This document shows positions 26,883 through 36,574 of a DNA stretch of 56,750 nt, in pieces. Made by a program: the position numbers and the translations under genes. Every line of letters starts with the position of its first letter. Within the stretch, counting starts at the first letter, position 1. The stretch spans positions 1-56,750 of the forward strand of contig JADFOK010000016.1 in NCBI GenBank assembly GCA_022562895.1. The letters are read 5' to 3'. This DNA comes from Bacteroidota bacterium (GTDB taxonomy: Bacteria; Bacteroidota; Bacteroidia; Flavobacteriales; Flavobacteriaceae). Below the pieces are notes generated by a model that did no database searches, was not told where the DNA came from, and saw only the letters and a list, made by a program, of their open reading frames with translations.

Positions 26883-29692
26883 AGCTAAGCAGTTACATAA
26901 CAGTTGTATATTTTCTAGTTGGATTCTTAATGCATGCTCAGCACCATATAACCATTAATGCTACGCTAGACCCAGAAAATAAATCGTTATATATAGTTCA
27001 AGAAATTGTATATAAAAATAACTCGGATATAGCATTGAGTGAATTGTATTTGAACGATTGGGCCAATAGTTTTTCTAGTAAAACCACACCCCTGGCAAAA
27101 CGTTTTGCTGAAAATTATATAAGTTCATTTCATTTCGAAAATGAAAAAGATAGGGGCAAAACAGACATAATTAGTATTGTAAATGAAAATTCTGTATCTC
27201 TTAATTGGGACCGTGAAGAAGCAGTAGATATAATTAAAGTAGATTTAGACCATCCTTTACAACCAGGTGATAGTTACACAATCAAAATAGTTTATAATGT
27301 CACATTACCTAATGTAAAATTTACTCGCTACGGGGTGACTAATGATAATGATTATAAGCTCAAATATTGGTATCTTTCCCCTGCTGTTTTCGATGGTAAA
27401 TGGCATGCATATAGCAATAAAAATACGCTAGACCTCTATCTTACTCCTTCTACATTTGATATAACATTTCAAATCCCAGTAGAATATACTGTTATTTCAG
27501 ATTTTGATATGATTTCTGAAACTAATTCAGAAAGAATAAAAACAATAATTCTAAAGGGGGAAAAAAGAATAATTTCCAAAATTCAATTACTACAACATTC
27601 AACATTTGAAAGTATTGTAACCGACAAAGTTGAGGTTATAACTAATTTGGAAAATAAAAAAGTATCTTCATCAATCAGTGCTGTATTTATAGATAGGGTT
27701 ATTCATTTCTTAGATGAGAATTTAGGTCCCTACCCTTTTAAAAAAATTGTAATTAGTAAAGCAGATTATAAAAACAGTCCTGTGTATGGGCTTAACCAAC
27801 TTCCAAATTTTATTAGTCCATTTCCAGATGGATTTGAGTATGATTTAGAACAACTTAAAACCATTAGCCGTACTTATATAGAAAACACATTATTCTTCAA
27901 TCCCAGAAATGATTATTGGTTAACAGGAGCATTACAGATTTATTTAATGATGGAATATGTGAATACCTATTATCCAAATATGAAAATTATAGGTGGTATT
28001 AGTAATTTTTGGGTGATTAGATGGGCACATGCTTCAAAAATGGAATTTAATGACCAATATCCTTTTTTATATTTAAATATGGCTCGTAATAATTTGAATC
28101 AATCTTTAACAACGCCAAAAGATTCATTAGTAAAGTTTAATAAAAATATTGCAAGTGATTATTATGCTGGAACAGGATTACAATACCTTTCCGATTATCT
28201 TGGAAAAGAAGTGGTATTAGTAAGTATAAAAGAATTTTATTCTGAAAATAATTTAAAACCTGTTCATTCTTCTGTATTTCAGAAAAATTTAGAAAACCAT
28301 ACCAACTTACCCGTCAACTGGTTTTTTGAAGACTATATTAATTCAAGATCCCATATAGACTTTAAAATTAAAAAAGTAATTGTAAGAGGTGATTCCCTAG
28401 AAGTTCAAATAAAAAACAAGAGGAATAACACATTACCCGTATCATTATATGGTTTGAATAAAGATCAGATTATTTTTAAACAATGGATACTCCCCATAGA
28501 TAGTATTACCACGGTAACTGTAGCTTCAAAAAATGTTCGCAAACTAGCTCTAAATTTCGAAGCAATTATCCCTGAGTATAACCAACGTAACAATTATAAA
28601 AATATAAAAGGGTTACTTAATAGGCCTATACAATTTCGGTTATTTCAAGACATCGAGGACCCAAAATACAATCAAATATTTTTTATGCCCATTTTTCGAT
28701 ACAATTTTTATGATGGTTTTGCATTGGGTCCTAAAATATATAATAAAACGATTCTTCCAAAAGCAATACATTATAATATAGAGCCCCAATACGGTTTCAA
28801 ATCTAAAACAATAATTGGAAAAGCATCATTAATCTATACCAATAGAATTGAAAATGGAAAACTATACTATATGCGGTTTGGGGTTTCTGGTAATTATTTT
28901 TCTTATAATAAGGGATTATTTTATAAACGATATAGTCCCTATATGATATTTGCATTTCGTAATAAAGATTTACGAAATAATGAAAAACGATTTATTAACA
29001 TAAGAAATGTTAACGTTTATAGAGACCCAAATCCTGAAGAACCAAATCAGGAACCAAATTATAATGTATTTAATGTACAATATGTTTATTTTAATCCCAA
29101 TCTCATAAACTATTTTAGAGGTGCATTTGATTATCAGCTTTCATCAAAATTTAGTAAAGTTTCAACTACCTTAGAATATCGTAAGCTATTTTTAAATAAT
29201 CGCCAGATAAATATTCGGCTTTACGCAGGTCTTTTCCTTTATAACAAAACCGATATAAATGATGATTTCTTTAGTTTTGCCCTAGATCGCCCAACAGATT
29301 ATCTCTTTGATTATAATTACTACGGAAGAAGTGAAGATACTGGTCTTTTTAGTCAACAATTAATCATATCAGAGGGCGGGTTTAAATCACAAATAGAACC
29401 CTCTTTTTCCAATAGTTGGATAACTACGGTAAATGCAAGTACAAATATATGGAAATGGATTTATGCCTATGGTGATGTCGGTCTAATTCATAATAAAAAG
29501 CAAGGCACAAATGCTGTTTTTGATAGTGGTGTTAGATTAAGTTTTGTCGCTGATTATTTTGAATTGTATTTCCCTCTATATTCTACCCTAGGATGGGAAC
29601 CCGGACAAGCAAATTATGATCAAAAAATAAGATTTATTGTCACCCTAGACCTTCAAACATTATCTGGACTATTTACCCGTAAGTGGTATTAA
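26879..29692 (+). CDS. Degenerate M1 aminopeptidase-like protein with C-terminal outer-membrane barrel
   Basis: A 937-residue exported protein with a signal peptide (residues 1-20, ending MHAQ). Residues about 22-560 follow the M1 (gluzincin) peptidase pattern: an N-terminal beta-domain and a segment WLTGALQIYLMMEY near 348-361 that aligns with the WLxEG helix of M1 enzymes. The zinc motif HExxH is absent; the expected place reads RTYIENTLFF, so peptidase activity is unlikely. From about residue 590 the sequence is strand-rich with many aromatic residues and ends GLFTRKWY, consistent with a beta-barrel. The start is TTG, since no in-frame ATG gives the signal peptide. Its role may be outer-membrane binding or scaffolding (inference). 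Confidence 0.75.
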   Translation: MKLSSYITVVYFLVGFLMHAQHHITINATLDPENKSLYIVQEIVYKNNSDIALSELYLNDWANSFSSKTTPLAKRFAENYISSFHFENEKDRGKTDIISIVNENSVSLNWDREEAVDIIKVDLDHPLQPGDSYTIKIVYNVTLPNVKFTRYGVTNDNDYKLKYWYLSPAVFDGKWHAYSNKNTLDLYLTPSTFDITFQIPVEYTVISDFDMISETNSERIKTIILKGEKRIISKIQLLQHSTFESIVTDKVEVITNLENKKVSSSISAVFIDRVIHFLDENLGPYPFKKIVISKADYKNSPVYGLNQLPNFISPFPDGFEYDLEQLKTISRTYIENTLFFNPRNDYWLTGALQIYLMMEYVNTYYPNMKIIGGISNFWVIRWAHASKMEFNDQYPFLYLNMARNNLNQSLTTPKDSLVKFNKNIASDYYAGTGLQYLSDYLGKEVVLVSIKEFYSENNLKPVHSSVFQKNLENHTNLPVNWFFEDYINSRSHIDFKIKKVIVRGDSLEVQIKNKRNNTLPVSLYGLNKDQIIFKQWILPIDSITTVTVASKNVRKLALNFEAIIPEYNQRNNYKNIKGLLNRPIQFRLFQDIEDPKYNQIFFMPIFRYNFYDGFALGPKIYNKTILPKAIHYNIEPQYGFKSKTIIGKASLIYTNRIENGKLYYMRFGVSGNYFSYNKGLFYKRYSPYMIFAFRNKDLRNNEKRFINIRNVNVYRDPNPEEPNQEPNYNVFNVQYVYFNPNLINYFRGAFDYQLSSKFSKVSTTLEYRKLFLNNRQINIRLYAGLFLYNKTDINDDFFSFALDRPTDYLFDYNYYGRSEDTGLFSQQLIISEGGFKSQIEPSFSNSWITTVNASTNIWKWIYAYGDVGLIHNKKQGTNAVFDSGVRLSFVADYFELYFPLYSTLGWEPGQANYDQKIRFIVTLDLQTLSGLFTRKWY

Positions 29693-29867
29693 ATAAATTT
29701 ATTTAATTGTTGATTTCTTAACGATTTATAAAATATGTATAATTATTTGAATATTATCAAATATTAACGAGATTTATTGATAATAGTTTAATTATTTAAC
29801 ATTATACCGTATTGGAGTGTTTGGAGTTTTTCACTACTTTTACATTCTCTTATTACTTCTTAATTGT

Positions 29868-32282
29868 ATGCAAATAAACCCACAAACTAATAGCAAATTA
29901 TCTTTTGAAGATTTTAAAGCAGAAATTCGAAATGATTACAGAATAGCTGTAACCAGTCGCGAATGTAGTTTGTTGGGAGGTCGTGAAGTGCTTACTGGAA
30001 AAGCAAAATTTGGCATTTTTGGGGATGGTAAAGAAATTCCCCAATTAGCTTGGGCAAAAGTTTTTAAAAATGGAGACTGGCGAAGTGGTTATTACAGAGA
30101 TCAAACTTTCATGATGGCCATTGGAGAACTTACTATCCAACAATTTTTTGCAGGCTTATATGCCCATACTAATATTAAAGCTGATCCAATGAGTGCCGGA
30201 CGTCAAATGGGAGGTCATTTCACAACTCACAGTTTAAATGATGATGGAACCTGGAAAAATCTTACTATTCAAAAAAACAGTAGTGCTGATATTTCACCTA
30301 CAGCTGGGCAAATGCCAAGATTACTAGGGCTAGCACAAGCATCTAAAGTCTTTCGAAATATAAAAGATTTTAAAAATAAATCTACCTTTTCCAATAATGG
30401 AAATGAAGTAGCCTGGGGAACTATAGGAAATGCCAGTACCAGTGAGGGAATATTTTGGGAAACTATAAATGCAGCTGGTGTTTTACAAGTTCCTTTAGTA
30501 ATGAGTGTTTGGGACGATGAATTTGGAATATCAGTACATGCACGACATCAAACAACAAAAGAAAATATTTCAGAAATATTAAAAGGGTTTCAACGCAATG
30601 AAGAAGAAACTGGTTATGAAATTATTCGTGTTAGGGGCTGGGACTATCCTAGTCTTATAGAAGTATATAAAAAAGCAGCTGAAATTGCCAGGAACGAGCA
30701 TGTACCGGTTCTAATTCATGTAAATGAACTTACACAACCTCAGGGACATTCTACAAGTGGTTCTCATGAACGCTATAAAAGTGAAGAACGGCTTGAATGG
30801 GAAAAAGATTTCGATTGTATTGCTAAAATGCGAGAATGGATGATTACCAATAATATTGCTAAAGATGAGGATCTTACTGAACTTGAAAAAAATATTAAAA
30901 AAGAAGTACGTGATAGCAGGAAAACAGCTTGGGATGCTTTTATAGCACCCCAAAAAAAAGAACAAGAAGAAGCTTTAACCCTACTCAATAATTTAGCTGA
31001 AAGTAGTCCTAACAAAATATTTATTCAAAAATTAAGCGATGACCTTTCTGATGAAAAAGAACCTTTAAAAAGAGAAGTTATAAAGGTTGCCCGAAAAGCT
31101 TTACGTTATGTAATTGAAGAAGACACAGTAGAAAAAAAACAACTTCAAGATTGGATTGTAAACTATTTTGACATCAATCAACCAAAATACAGCACTCATT
31201 TATATTCTGAAACAGCTAATAAAGCAACCTCTATTTTAGAAGTTTTACCAACTTACAACGACGATAGTGAATTAGTGGATGGTAGGATAATACTAAGGGA
31301 AAACTTCGATATTATTTTAAAAAATTACCCGGAAGTCCTAATCTTTGGAGAAGATTGTGGTGCAATAGGTGATGTAAACCAAGGCCTTGAAGGATTACAA
31401 AACAAATATGGAGAGCATCGTGTTGCCGATACAGGAATTAGAGAAGCAACTATAATAGGCCAAGGCATTGGCTTGGCAATGAGAGGTCTCCGACCCATAG
31501 CCGAAATACAATATCTAGACTATATAATGTATTGTTTACAGATTATGAGTGACGATCTAGCAACAGTTCGTTACCGTACTCTAGGTAAACAAAAAGCACC
31601 ACTTATAATACGTACTCGGGGTCATAGACTTGAGGGTATTTGGCACAGTGGTTCACAAATGGGGGGGCTTATACATTTCCTACGCGGAATGTACATTCTT
31701 GTTCCAAGAAATATGACTAAAGCAGCCGGATTTTATAATACTTTATTAGAAAGCGATGAACCAGCCTTATTAATTGAATGTCTAAATGGATACCGATTAA
31801 AAGAAAAAATGCCTGCTAACTTTGGAAAATTCAGAACCCCAATTGGTGTTATAGAAACAATAAAATCAGGAATCGATATTACTTTAGTTTCCTACGGTAG
31901 TACACTTCGTATTGTTGAAGATGCTGCAAAAGAATTACTTCAAGTAGGTATAGATGCCGAAATAATTGACGTACAAACACTTTTACCTCTCGATATTAAT
32001 CAAGAACTAGTAAAAAGTGTTTCTAAAACAAATCGGTTACTTATTATTGATGAAGACGTTCCCGGAGGAGCTTCGGCATATATTCTTCAAAAAATATTAG
32101 ACGAACAAAACGGTTATCAACATTTAGATAGTAAACCTCAAACATTAACTGCAAAACAGCATCGTCCACCTTATGGAACCAATGGAGATTATTTTTCAAA
32201 ACCACAAGTTGAAGACGTTTTTGAAAAAGTGTATGAGATAATGCATGAATCCAATCCAAATAAATATCCGAAGCTGAGATAG
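29868..32282 (+). CDS. Fused alpha/beta E1 component of a 2-oxoacid dehydrogenase
   Basis: An 804-residue thiamine-diphosphate enzyme with both E1 subunits in one chain, probably for branched-chain 2-oxoacids. The alpha half (residues about 15-400) has SAGRQMGGHF and GNASTSEGIFWE where the classic GDGxxxEG metal loop lies. The beta half (about 470-804) has FGEDCGAIGDVNQGLEGL, GIGLAMRGLRPIAEIQ and DEDVPGGASAYI. The frame is open 17 codons further up to a GTG, but that would add a hydrophobic leader to a cytoplasmic enzyme, so I take the ATG (MQINPQTNSK). A near-consensus -7 box TACTTTTA (29835-29842) inside that extension supports this choice. E2 and E3 are not in the window. Confidence 0.9.
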   Translation: MQINPQTNSKLSFEDFKAEIRNDYRIAVTSRECSLLGGREVLTGKAKFGIFGDGKEIPQLAWAKVFKNGDWRSGYYRDQTFMMAIGELTIQQFFAGLYAHTNIKADPMSAGRQMGGHFTTHSLNDDGTWKNLTIQKNSSADISPTAGQMPRLLGLAQASKVFRNIKDFKNKSTFSNNGNEVAWGTIGNASTSEGIFWETINAAGVLQVPLVMSVWDDEFGISVHARHQTTKENISEILKGFQRNEEETGYEIIRVRGWDYPSLIEVYKKAAEIARNEHVPVLIHVNELTQPQGHSTSGSHERYKSEERLEWEKDFDCIAKMREWMITNNIAKDEDLTELEKNIKKEVRDSRKTAWDAFIAPQKKEQEEALTLLNNLAESSPNKIFIQKLSDDLSDEKEPLKREVIKVARKALRYVIEEDTVEKKQLQDWIVNYFDINQPKYSTHLYSETANKATSILEVLPTYNDDSELVDGRIILRENFDIILKNYPEVLIFGEDCGAIGDVNQGLEGLQNKYGEHRVADTGIREATIIGQGIGLAMRGLRPIAEIQYLDYIMYCLQIMSDDLATVRYRTLGKQKAPLIIRTRGHRLEGIWHSGSQMGGLIHFLRGMYILVPRNMTKAAGFYNTLLESDEPALLIECLNGYRLKEKMPANFGKFRTPIGVIETIKSGIDITLVSYGSTLRIVEDAAKELLQVGIDAEIIDVQTLLPLDINQELVKSVSKTNRLLIIDEDVPGGASAYILQKILDEQNGYQHLDSKPQTLTAKQHRPPYGTNGDYFSKPQVEDVFEKVYEIMHESNPNKYPKLR

Positions 32283-32334
32283 TTTAGTTACAAACCATTA
32301 ATAATACATTTAATCTTTCAAAAAAATAAATATT

Positions 32335-34002
32335 GTGTGTGGAATAGTATGCGCCTTTAACATAAAACAGCCCACTGAAACATTACGCCCTCAAATTTTG
32401 ACGATGGCAAAAATTATCCGTCATCGGGGCCCGGATTGGAGTGGAATATTTAGTAACCACAGAGCGATCATGGCTCACGAGAGGCTCGCTATTGTAGACC
32501 CTACCTCCGGGAAACAACCGTTGTTTTCTGAAGATAAAAACTTGGTATTGGCGGCTAATGGTGAAATTTACAATCACATGGACTTGCGCAAGCAATTTGA
32601 TGGGAACTATAACTTTCAGACAAAATCCGATTGTGAAATTATTCTTGCTCTTTACAAAGAAAAAGGAGTTTCTTTCCTAGATGAACTCAACGGTATTTTT
32701 GGTTTTGCTCTTTATAATGTAGAAAAGGATGAATATTTTATTGCTCGTGATCATATGGGGATTATCCCTTTGTATATAGGCTGGGATGAAAACGGTACCT
32801 TTTATGTGGCTTCAGAATTAAAAGCATTGGAAGGCGTTTGTACAAAAATTGAACTATTCCCTCCCGGTCACTATTTACAAGGTAAAAATGATGAACTGGT
32901 AAAATGGTATACACGTGATTGGGTAGAGTATAATGCGGTAAAAGACAATAAAACCAATATTAAAAATATTAGAAAAGCATTAGAAGATGCTGTACACCGC
33001 CAATTAATGAGCGATGTTCCTTACGGGGTATTACTTTCCGGAGGATTAGATTCTTCTATTACCTCCGCGATTGCAAAAAAATATGCCGATAAACGAATTG
33101 AAAGTGGAGACAAAGAAGCTGCTTGGTGGCCGCAATTACATTCATTTGCCATAGGCCTAGAAGACTCTCCAGATCTAGTAGCAGCCAGAAAAGTTGCAGA
33201 ACACATAGATACAATACACCATGAAATAAAGTTTACAATTCAGGAAGGAATTGATGCCATTCGTGACGTTATTTATCATCTTGAAACTTATGATATTACT
33301 ACCATACGGGCTTCCACTCCCATGTATTTAATGGCGCGCGCTATTAAGGCCATGGGAATTAAAATGGTGCTTTCGGGAGAGGGAGCTGATGAAATTTTTG
33401 GAGGTTATCTTTATTTTCATAAAGCTCCATCTGCAAAAGATTTTCATGAGGAAACTGTTAGGAAACTTGATAAACTTCATATGTATGATTGTCTTCGAGC
33501 AAACAAATCATTAGCCGCCTGGGGAATTGAAGGACGAGTTCCTTTCCTCGATAAAGAATTTATGGATGTGGCCATGAGAATCAACCCACAAGATAAAATG
33601 ATTAACGGAGAACGAATGGAAAAATGGGTGCTTCGAAAGGCATTTGAGGATATGCTTCCAGAAAGTGTTGCATGGAGACAAAAAGAACAATTTAGTGATG
33701 GTGTTGGTTATAGTTGGATTGACACATTAAAAGAAATGGTTGATAAAGAAGTAACAGATGAACAACTGGCAAACTCTCATTATAAATTCCCAATCCAACC
33801 ACCAAAAAGTAAGGAAGAATTTTATTATCGTACAATTTTTACTGAACATTTCCCGAGTGATACTGCAGCCTTGAGTGTGCCTTCAGTACCTTCGGTGGCT
33901 TGTAGCTCACCGGTAGCACTAGCATGGGACGAAAGTTTTAAAAATATAAATGATCCCAGTGGACGTGCTGTAGCTAATGTTCATAAAGAAGCTTATAAAT
34001 AA
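32335..34002 (+). CDS. asnB: Glutamine-dependent asparagine synthetase
   Basis: A 555-residue enzyme that makes asparagine from aspartate, ATP and glutamine. The class II glutaminase domain begins with Met-Cys-Gly-Ile-Val; Cys2 must become the free N-terminal nucleophile, and this fixes the GTG at 32335 as the start. RHRGPDWSG (near residue 30), NGEIYNH and SDCEII follow the family pattern. The synthetase domain has the PP-loop LLSGGLDSSI near 233 and SGEGADEIFGGY near 345. It lies 52 nt after the E1 gene on the same strand and converges on menB with 7 nt between stop codons. Confidence 0.96.
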   Translation: MCGIVCAFNIKQPTETLRPQILTMAKIIRHRGPDWSGIFSNHRAIMAHERLAIVDPTSGKQPLFSEDKNLVLAANGEIYNHMDLRKQFDGNYNFQTKSDCEIILALYKEKGVSFLDELNGIFGFALYNVEKDEYFIARDHMGIIPLYIGWDENGTFYVASELKALEGVCTKIELFPPGHYLQGKNDELVKWYTRDWVEYNAVKDNKTNIKNIRKALEDAVHRQLMSDVPYGVLLSGGLDSSITSAIAKKYADKRIESGDKEAAWWPQLHSFAIGLEDSPDLVAARKVAEHIDTIHHEIKFTIQEGIDAIRDVIYHLETYDITTIRASTPMYLMARAIKAMGIKMVLSGEGADEIFGGYLYFHKAPSAKDFHEETVRKLDKLHMYDCLRANKSLAAWGIEGRVPFLDKEFMDVAMRINPQDKMINGERMEKWVLRKAFEDMLPESVAWRQKEQFSDGVGYSWIDTLKEMVDKEVTDEQLANSHYKFPIQPPKSKEEFYYRTIFTEHFPSDTAALSVPSVPSVACSSPVALAWDESFKNINDPSGRAVANVHKEAYK

Positions 34003-34009
34003 GAATAAA

Positions 34010-34849
34010 TTAAGGCAACCATTCTTTTTTAAAGTTTGGTTTCCGTTTTTCCAAAAACGCATCACGACCCTCTTTTGCTTCATCAGTCATATAGGCTAAA
34101 CGAGTTGCTTCACCAGCAAAGACTTGCTGTCCAACCATACCATCATCGGTAAGGTTCATAGCAAATTTTAGCATTTTTATAGAAATTGGGGATTTTGTCA
34201 GGATCTCTTGAGCCCATTTATAAGCAGTTAATTCCAACTCATCGTGCGGAATTACAGCATTTACCATTCCCATTTCATAGGCTTCTTGCGCGTTGTAATT
34301 TCTACCGAGAAAAAAGATCTCACGTGCTTTCTTTTGTCCTACCATTTTGGTAAGATATGCTGATCCGTAGCCACCATCGAAACTAGTGACATCGGCATCT
34401 GTTTGTTTAAATATTGCATGTTCCTTACTTGCTAAAGTTAAATCGCAAACCACATGAAGGCTGTGCCCTCCTCCTACTGCCCAGCCCGGAACCACACAAA
34501 TAACTACCTTTGGCATAAATCGAATAAGCCGTTGTACATCCAATATATTTAACCTGTGATATCCGTCCTCTCCCACGTAGCCTTTGTGTCCACGTACTTT
34601 TTGGTCCCCACCGCTACAAAAACTATACACCCCATCTTTAGGGGATGGACCCTCGGCAGAAAATAAAATAACTCCAATATCAGTATCCTCTTGTGCATCG
34701 TGAAATGCATCTAATAACTCGCTTGTTGTTTTGGGTCTAAAGGCATTGCGAACTTCGGGGCGATTGAAGGCAATACGTGCCACTCCGTTACATTTTTTAT
34801 AGGTAATATCTGTATATTCTTTGGCAGTTTTCCACTTTGGTGATTTCAT
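34010..34849 (-). CDS. menB: 1,4-Dihydroxy-2-naphthoyl-CoA synthase
   Basis: A 279-residue crotonase-fold enzyme that closes the second ring in menaquinone synthesis, from o-succinylbenzoyl-CoA. Family marks are FNRPEVRNAFRPKT (near residue 28), YSFCSGGDQKVRG (near 77), WAVGGGHSLH (oxyanion-hole region) and the MenB-typical DVTSFDGGYGSAYL near 152. The C-terminus with AYMTDEAKEGRDAFLEKR is also typical. It lies apart from the menI-menF-menD set, which is 2.6 kb downstream on the same strand and separated by three genes. Confidence 0.96.
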   Translation of the reverse strand: MKSPKWKTAKEYTDITYKKCNGVARIAFNRPEVRNAFRPKTTSELLDAFHDAQEDTDIGVILFSAEGPSPKDGVYSFCSGGDQKVRGHKGYVGEDGYHRLNILDVQRLIRFMPKVVICVVPGWAVGGGHSLHVVCDLTLASKEHAIFKQTDADVTSFDGGYGSAYLTKMVGQKKAREIFFLGRNYNAQEAYEMGMVNAVIPHDELELTAYKWAQEILTKSPISIKMLKFAMNLTDDGMVGQQVFAGEATRLAYMTDEAKEGRDAFLEKRKPNFKKEWLP

Positions 34850-34865
34850 CTTCTATATTTTAACG

Positions 34866-34873
34866 TAAAGATA
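34866..34873 (-). promoter_or_regulatory. Near-consensus -7 box TATCTTTA for menB
   Basis: One mismatch from TAnnTTTG on the minus strand, 16 nt before the menB ATG. It is arranged back to back with the box of the C1 peptidase gene. Confidence 0.35.
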
Positions 34874-34897
34874 GAAAAGAGTTAAGATAAAACATCT

Positions 34898-34905
34898 TAT
34901 TTTTG
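34898..34905 (+). promoter_or_regulatory. -7 box TATTTTTG for the C1 peptidase gene
   Basis: An exact TAnnTTTG match, 23 nt before the ATG at 34929. No -33 TTTG is evident. Confidence 0.45.
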
Positions 34906-34928
34906 ATTCATCAATTAAAAATTAGACT

Positions 34929-36050
34929 ATGCGTACTCTGCTTGTTTTTTTAGGAATTGTATTCACAATTTTATCATTAACCGCTCAAGAGGCCTATAAA
35001 TTTACCGAAGTGATCGATCTGGAAGCTACTCCTGTAATAAGTCAGGGCAGGACCGGTACTTGTTGGAGTTTCTCGACATCTTCATTTCTGGAATCTGAAA
35101 TTATTCGTCTCACCGGAAAACAAATTGACCTTTCTGAAATGTATAACGTACGAAATACCTATCCTAAAAAAGCTGAGAATTTTGTAATGCGCCAAGGTAA
35201 AGCGCAGTTCAGTGAAGGAGGGCTTGCTCACGATGTATTGAATTCAGTTAGAGAATATGGTCTTGTGCCTGTTGATTCTTACAGTGGATTGCTTGCTGAC
35301 AATACATCTCATAACCATGCTGAAATGGTTGCGGTTATTAGTGCTATGCTCGATACATATATTAAAAACCCTGGAAAAAATCTTAGTAAAAACTGGAGAA
35401 ATGCTATCGATGCAGTTTTGGATGAGTATTTAGGTGAAAACATTAGCAGTTTTAATTTTGAGGGCAAACAATACACCCCTCAGTCGTTTTTAAAAATGAC
35501 AAAAATTAATGTTGATGATTATGTAAATATTACTTCATTTAACCATGAAAAGTTTTATTCAAAATTTATTTTAAACATTCCGGATAACTTTAGCAATGGT
35601 AGCTTTTACAATGTCCCTTTAGATGAAATGATAAATACAATAGATAATGCGCTGGAAAATGGTTTTTCAGTAGAATTAGATTGCGATGTAAGTGAACGAA
35701 CTTTTTCTTCAAAAGATGGTATTGCTGTCATTCCTTTTAATTCAATAAACAATAGTAAAGCTTTACAAGGGGTGTACCCTGAAAAAAATATAACTCAAGA
35801 ATATCGCCAACAGGAATTTGAAAACTTTAATACAACCGATGACCATTTAATGCATATTACCGGAATACTAAGAGATCAAAATGGCACCAAATATTATAAG
35901 GTAAAAAATAGCTGGGGAACAGATCCTGAACGAACTAATCATGGCGGATATGTATATTTTAGTGAAGCTTATATGCGTTTAAAAACAATAAGTATTACCC
36001 TTCACAAAGATGCCGTACCAAAAATTACAGCGAACAAATTGAATATCTAA
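34929..36050 (+). CDS. Secreted C1-family cysteine peptidase (aminopeptidase C/bleomycin hydrolase-like)
   Basis: A 373-residue papain-fold peptidase with a signal peptide (MRTLLVFLGIVFTILSLTAQ). The oxyanion Gln and nucleophile Cys are in SQGRTGTCWSFST (near residues 38-50). The catalytic His is in DDHLMHITGI near 312, and the Asn in KVKNSWGTD near 330, so the triad is complete. The PepC-type segment FSEGGLAHDVLNSVREYG is also present. Bleomycin hydrolases are usually 440-480 residues and cytoplasmic; this one is shorter and exported, so it probably digests peptides in the periplasm. Confidence 0.88.
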   Translation: MRTLLVFLGIVFTILSLTAQEAYKFTEVIDLEATPVISQGRTGTCWSFSTSSFLESEIIRLTGKQIDLSEMYNVRNTYPKKAENFVMRQGKAQFSEGGLAHDVLNSVREYGLVPVDSYSGLLADNTSHNHAEMVAVISAMLDTYIKNPGKNLSKNWRNAIDAVLDEYLGENISSFNFEGKQYTPQSFLKMTKINVDDYVNITSFNHEKFYSKFILNIPDNFSNGSFYNVPLDEMINTIDNALENGFSVELDCDVSERTFSSKDGIAVIPFNSINNSKALQGVYPEKNITQEYRQQEFENFNTTDDHLMHITGILRDQNGTKYYKVKNSWGTDPERTNHGGYVYFSEAYMRLKTISITLHKDAVPKITANKLNI

Positions 36051-36101
36051 ATTTGGCTTGATTATTGTTCAAACCTTTAAAGTGAAATTTATAAATCTGT
36101 A

Positions 36102-36563
36102 ATGAAAAAGTATTTCATTGTAATAGTAATATTGATATCCCTTACCGCATCTGCACAATACGATTTTGATACCAAATATTTTACTATAACCACAAAAACC
36201 CTTCCTGAAATTGGTGATTTAAGCACCATTGCTCTATATAAATTTTCACCATTTATAAGTAAACTACCGGTATCTACTATGGATGAAAAAAATTATAGAA
36301 ATCCTGTAGATATGTTTTCGGTATTGAATAAAAACAGGTATGCAAACAATTATAAAAAGATTAAAACTTTAAATTTTAATCCCATTAAAACAAGAAATTT
36401 TAATTTTGTATTAAATACTGTATTAAATACTGTATTAAATACTCCATATACTTCATTTAAAAACTATGGAGTTAAGAATACCGTATATATTGATGCACGT
36501 AACCTAAATCCATTTTATTTCTGTGCAAGAAGTACACTCAATCAATCTGGATATGGGAATTAA
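36102..36563 (+). CDS. Small secreted protein of unknown function with VLNT repeats
   Basis: A 153-residue protein with a clean signal peptide (MKKYFIVIVILISLTASAQ). The mature part is rich in Asn, Tyr, Phe and Lys and shows no domain I recognise. Residues about 103-114 are three perfect copies of Val-Leu-Asn-Thr, encoded by a 12-bp tandem repeat. It lies 51 nt after the C1 peptidase gene on the same strand. A TAAATTTG box overlapping that gene's stop codon could give it its own promoter. It could be a coexpressed partner or substrate of the peptidase, but nothing proves this. Confidence 0.6.
   Translation: MKKYFIVIVILISLTASAQYDFDTKYFTITTKTLPEIGDLSTIALYKFSPFISKLPVSTMDEKNYRNPVDMFSVLNKNRYANNYKKIKTLNFNPIKTRNFNFVLNTVLNTVLNTPYTSFKNYGVKNTVYIDARNLNPFYFCARSTLNQSGYGN
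36408..36443 (+). repeat. Three perfect tandem copies of a 12-bp unit (GTATTAAATACT)
   Basis: The units occupy 36408-36419, 36420-36431 and 36432-36443 without mismatch, inside the small secreted protein gene. Because 12 is a multiple of three, copy-number change would add or remove VLNT without shifting frame. Each unit is itself a near-palindrome (AGTATTTAATAC on the other strand). Confidence 0.95.
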
Positions 36564-36574
36564 TTAAACAAACC

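Noticed and set aside
29744..29763. AT-rich inverted repeat TATTTGA/TCAAATA before the E1 gene as an operator
   Set aside because: Such 7-bp AT-only palindromes are expected often by chance in this base composition; nothing else supports it.
36408..36443. CRISPR-like or intergenic satellite repeat
   Set aside because: The units are contiguous with no spacers, only 12 bp long, and lie in frame in a coding sequence.
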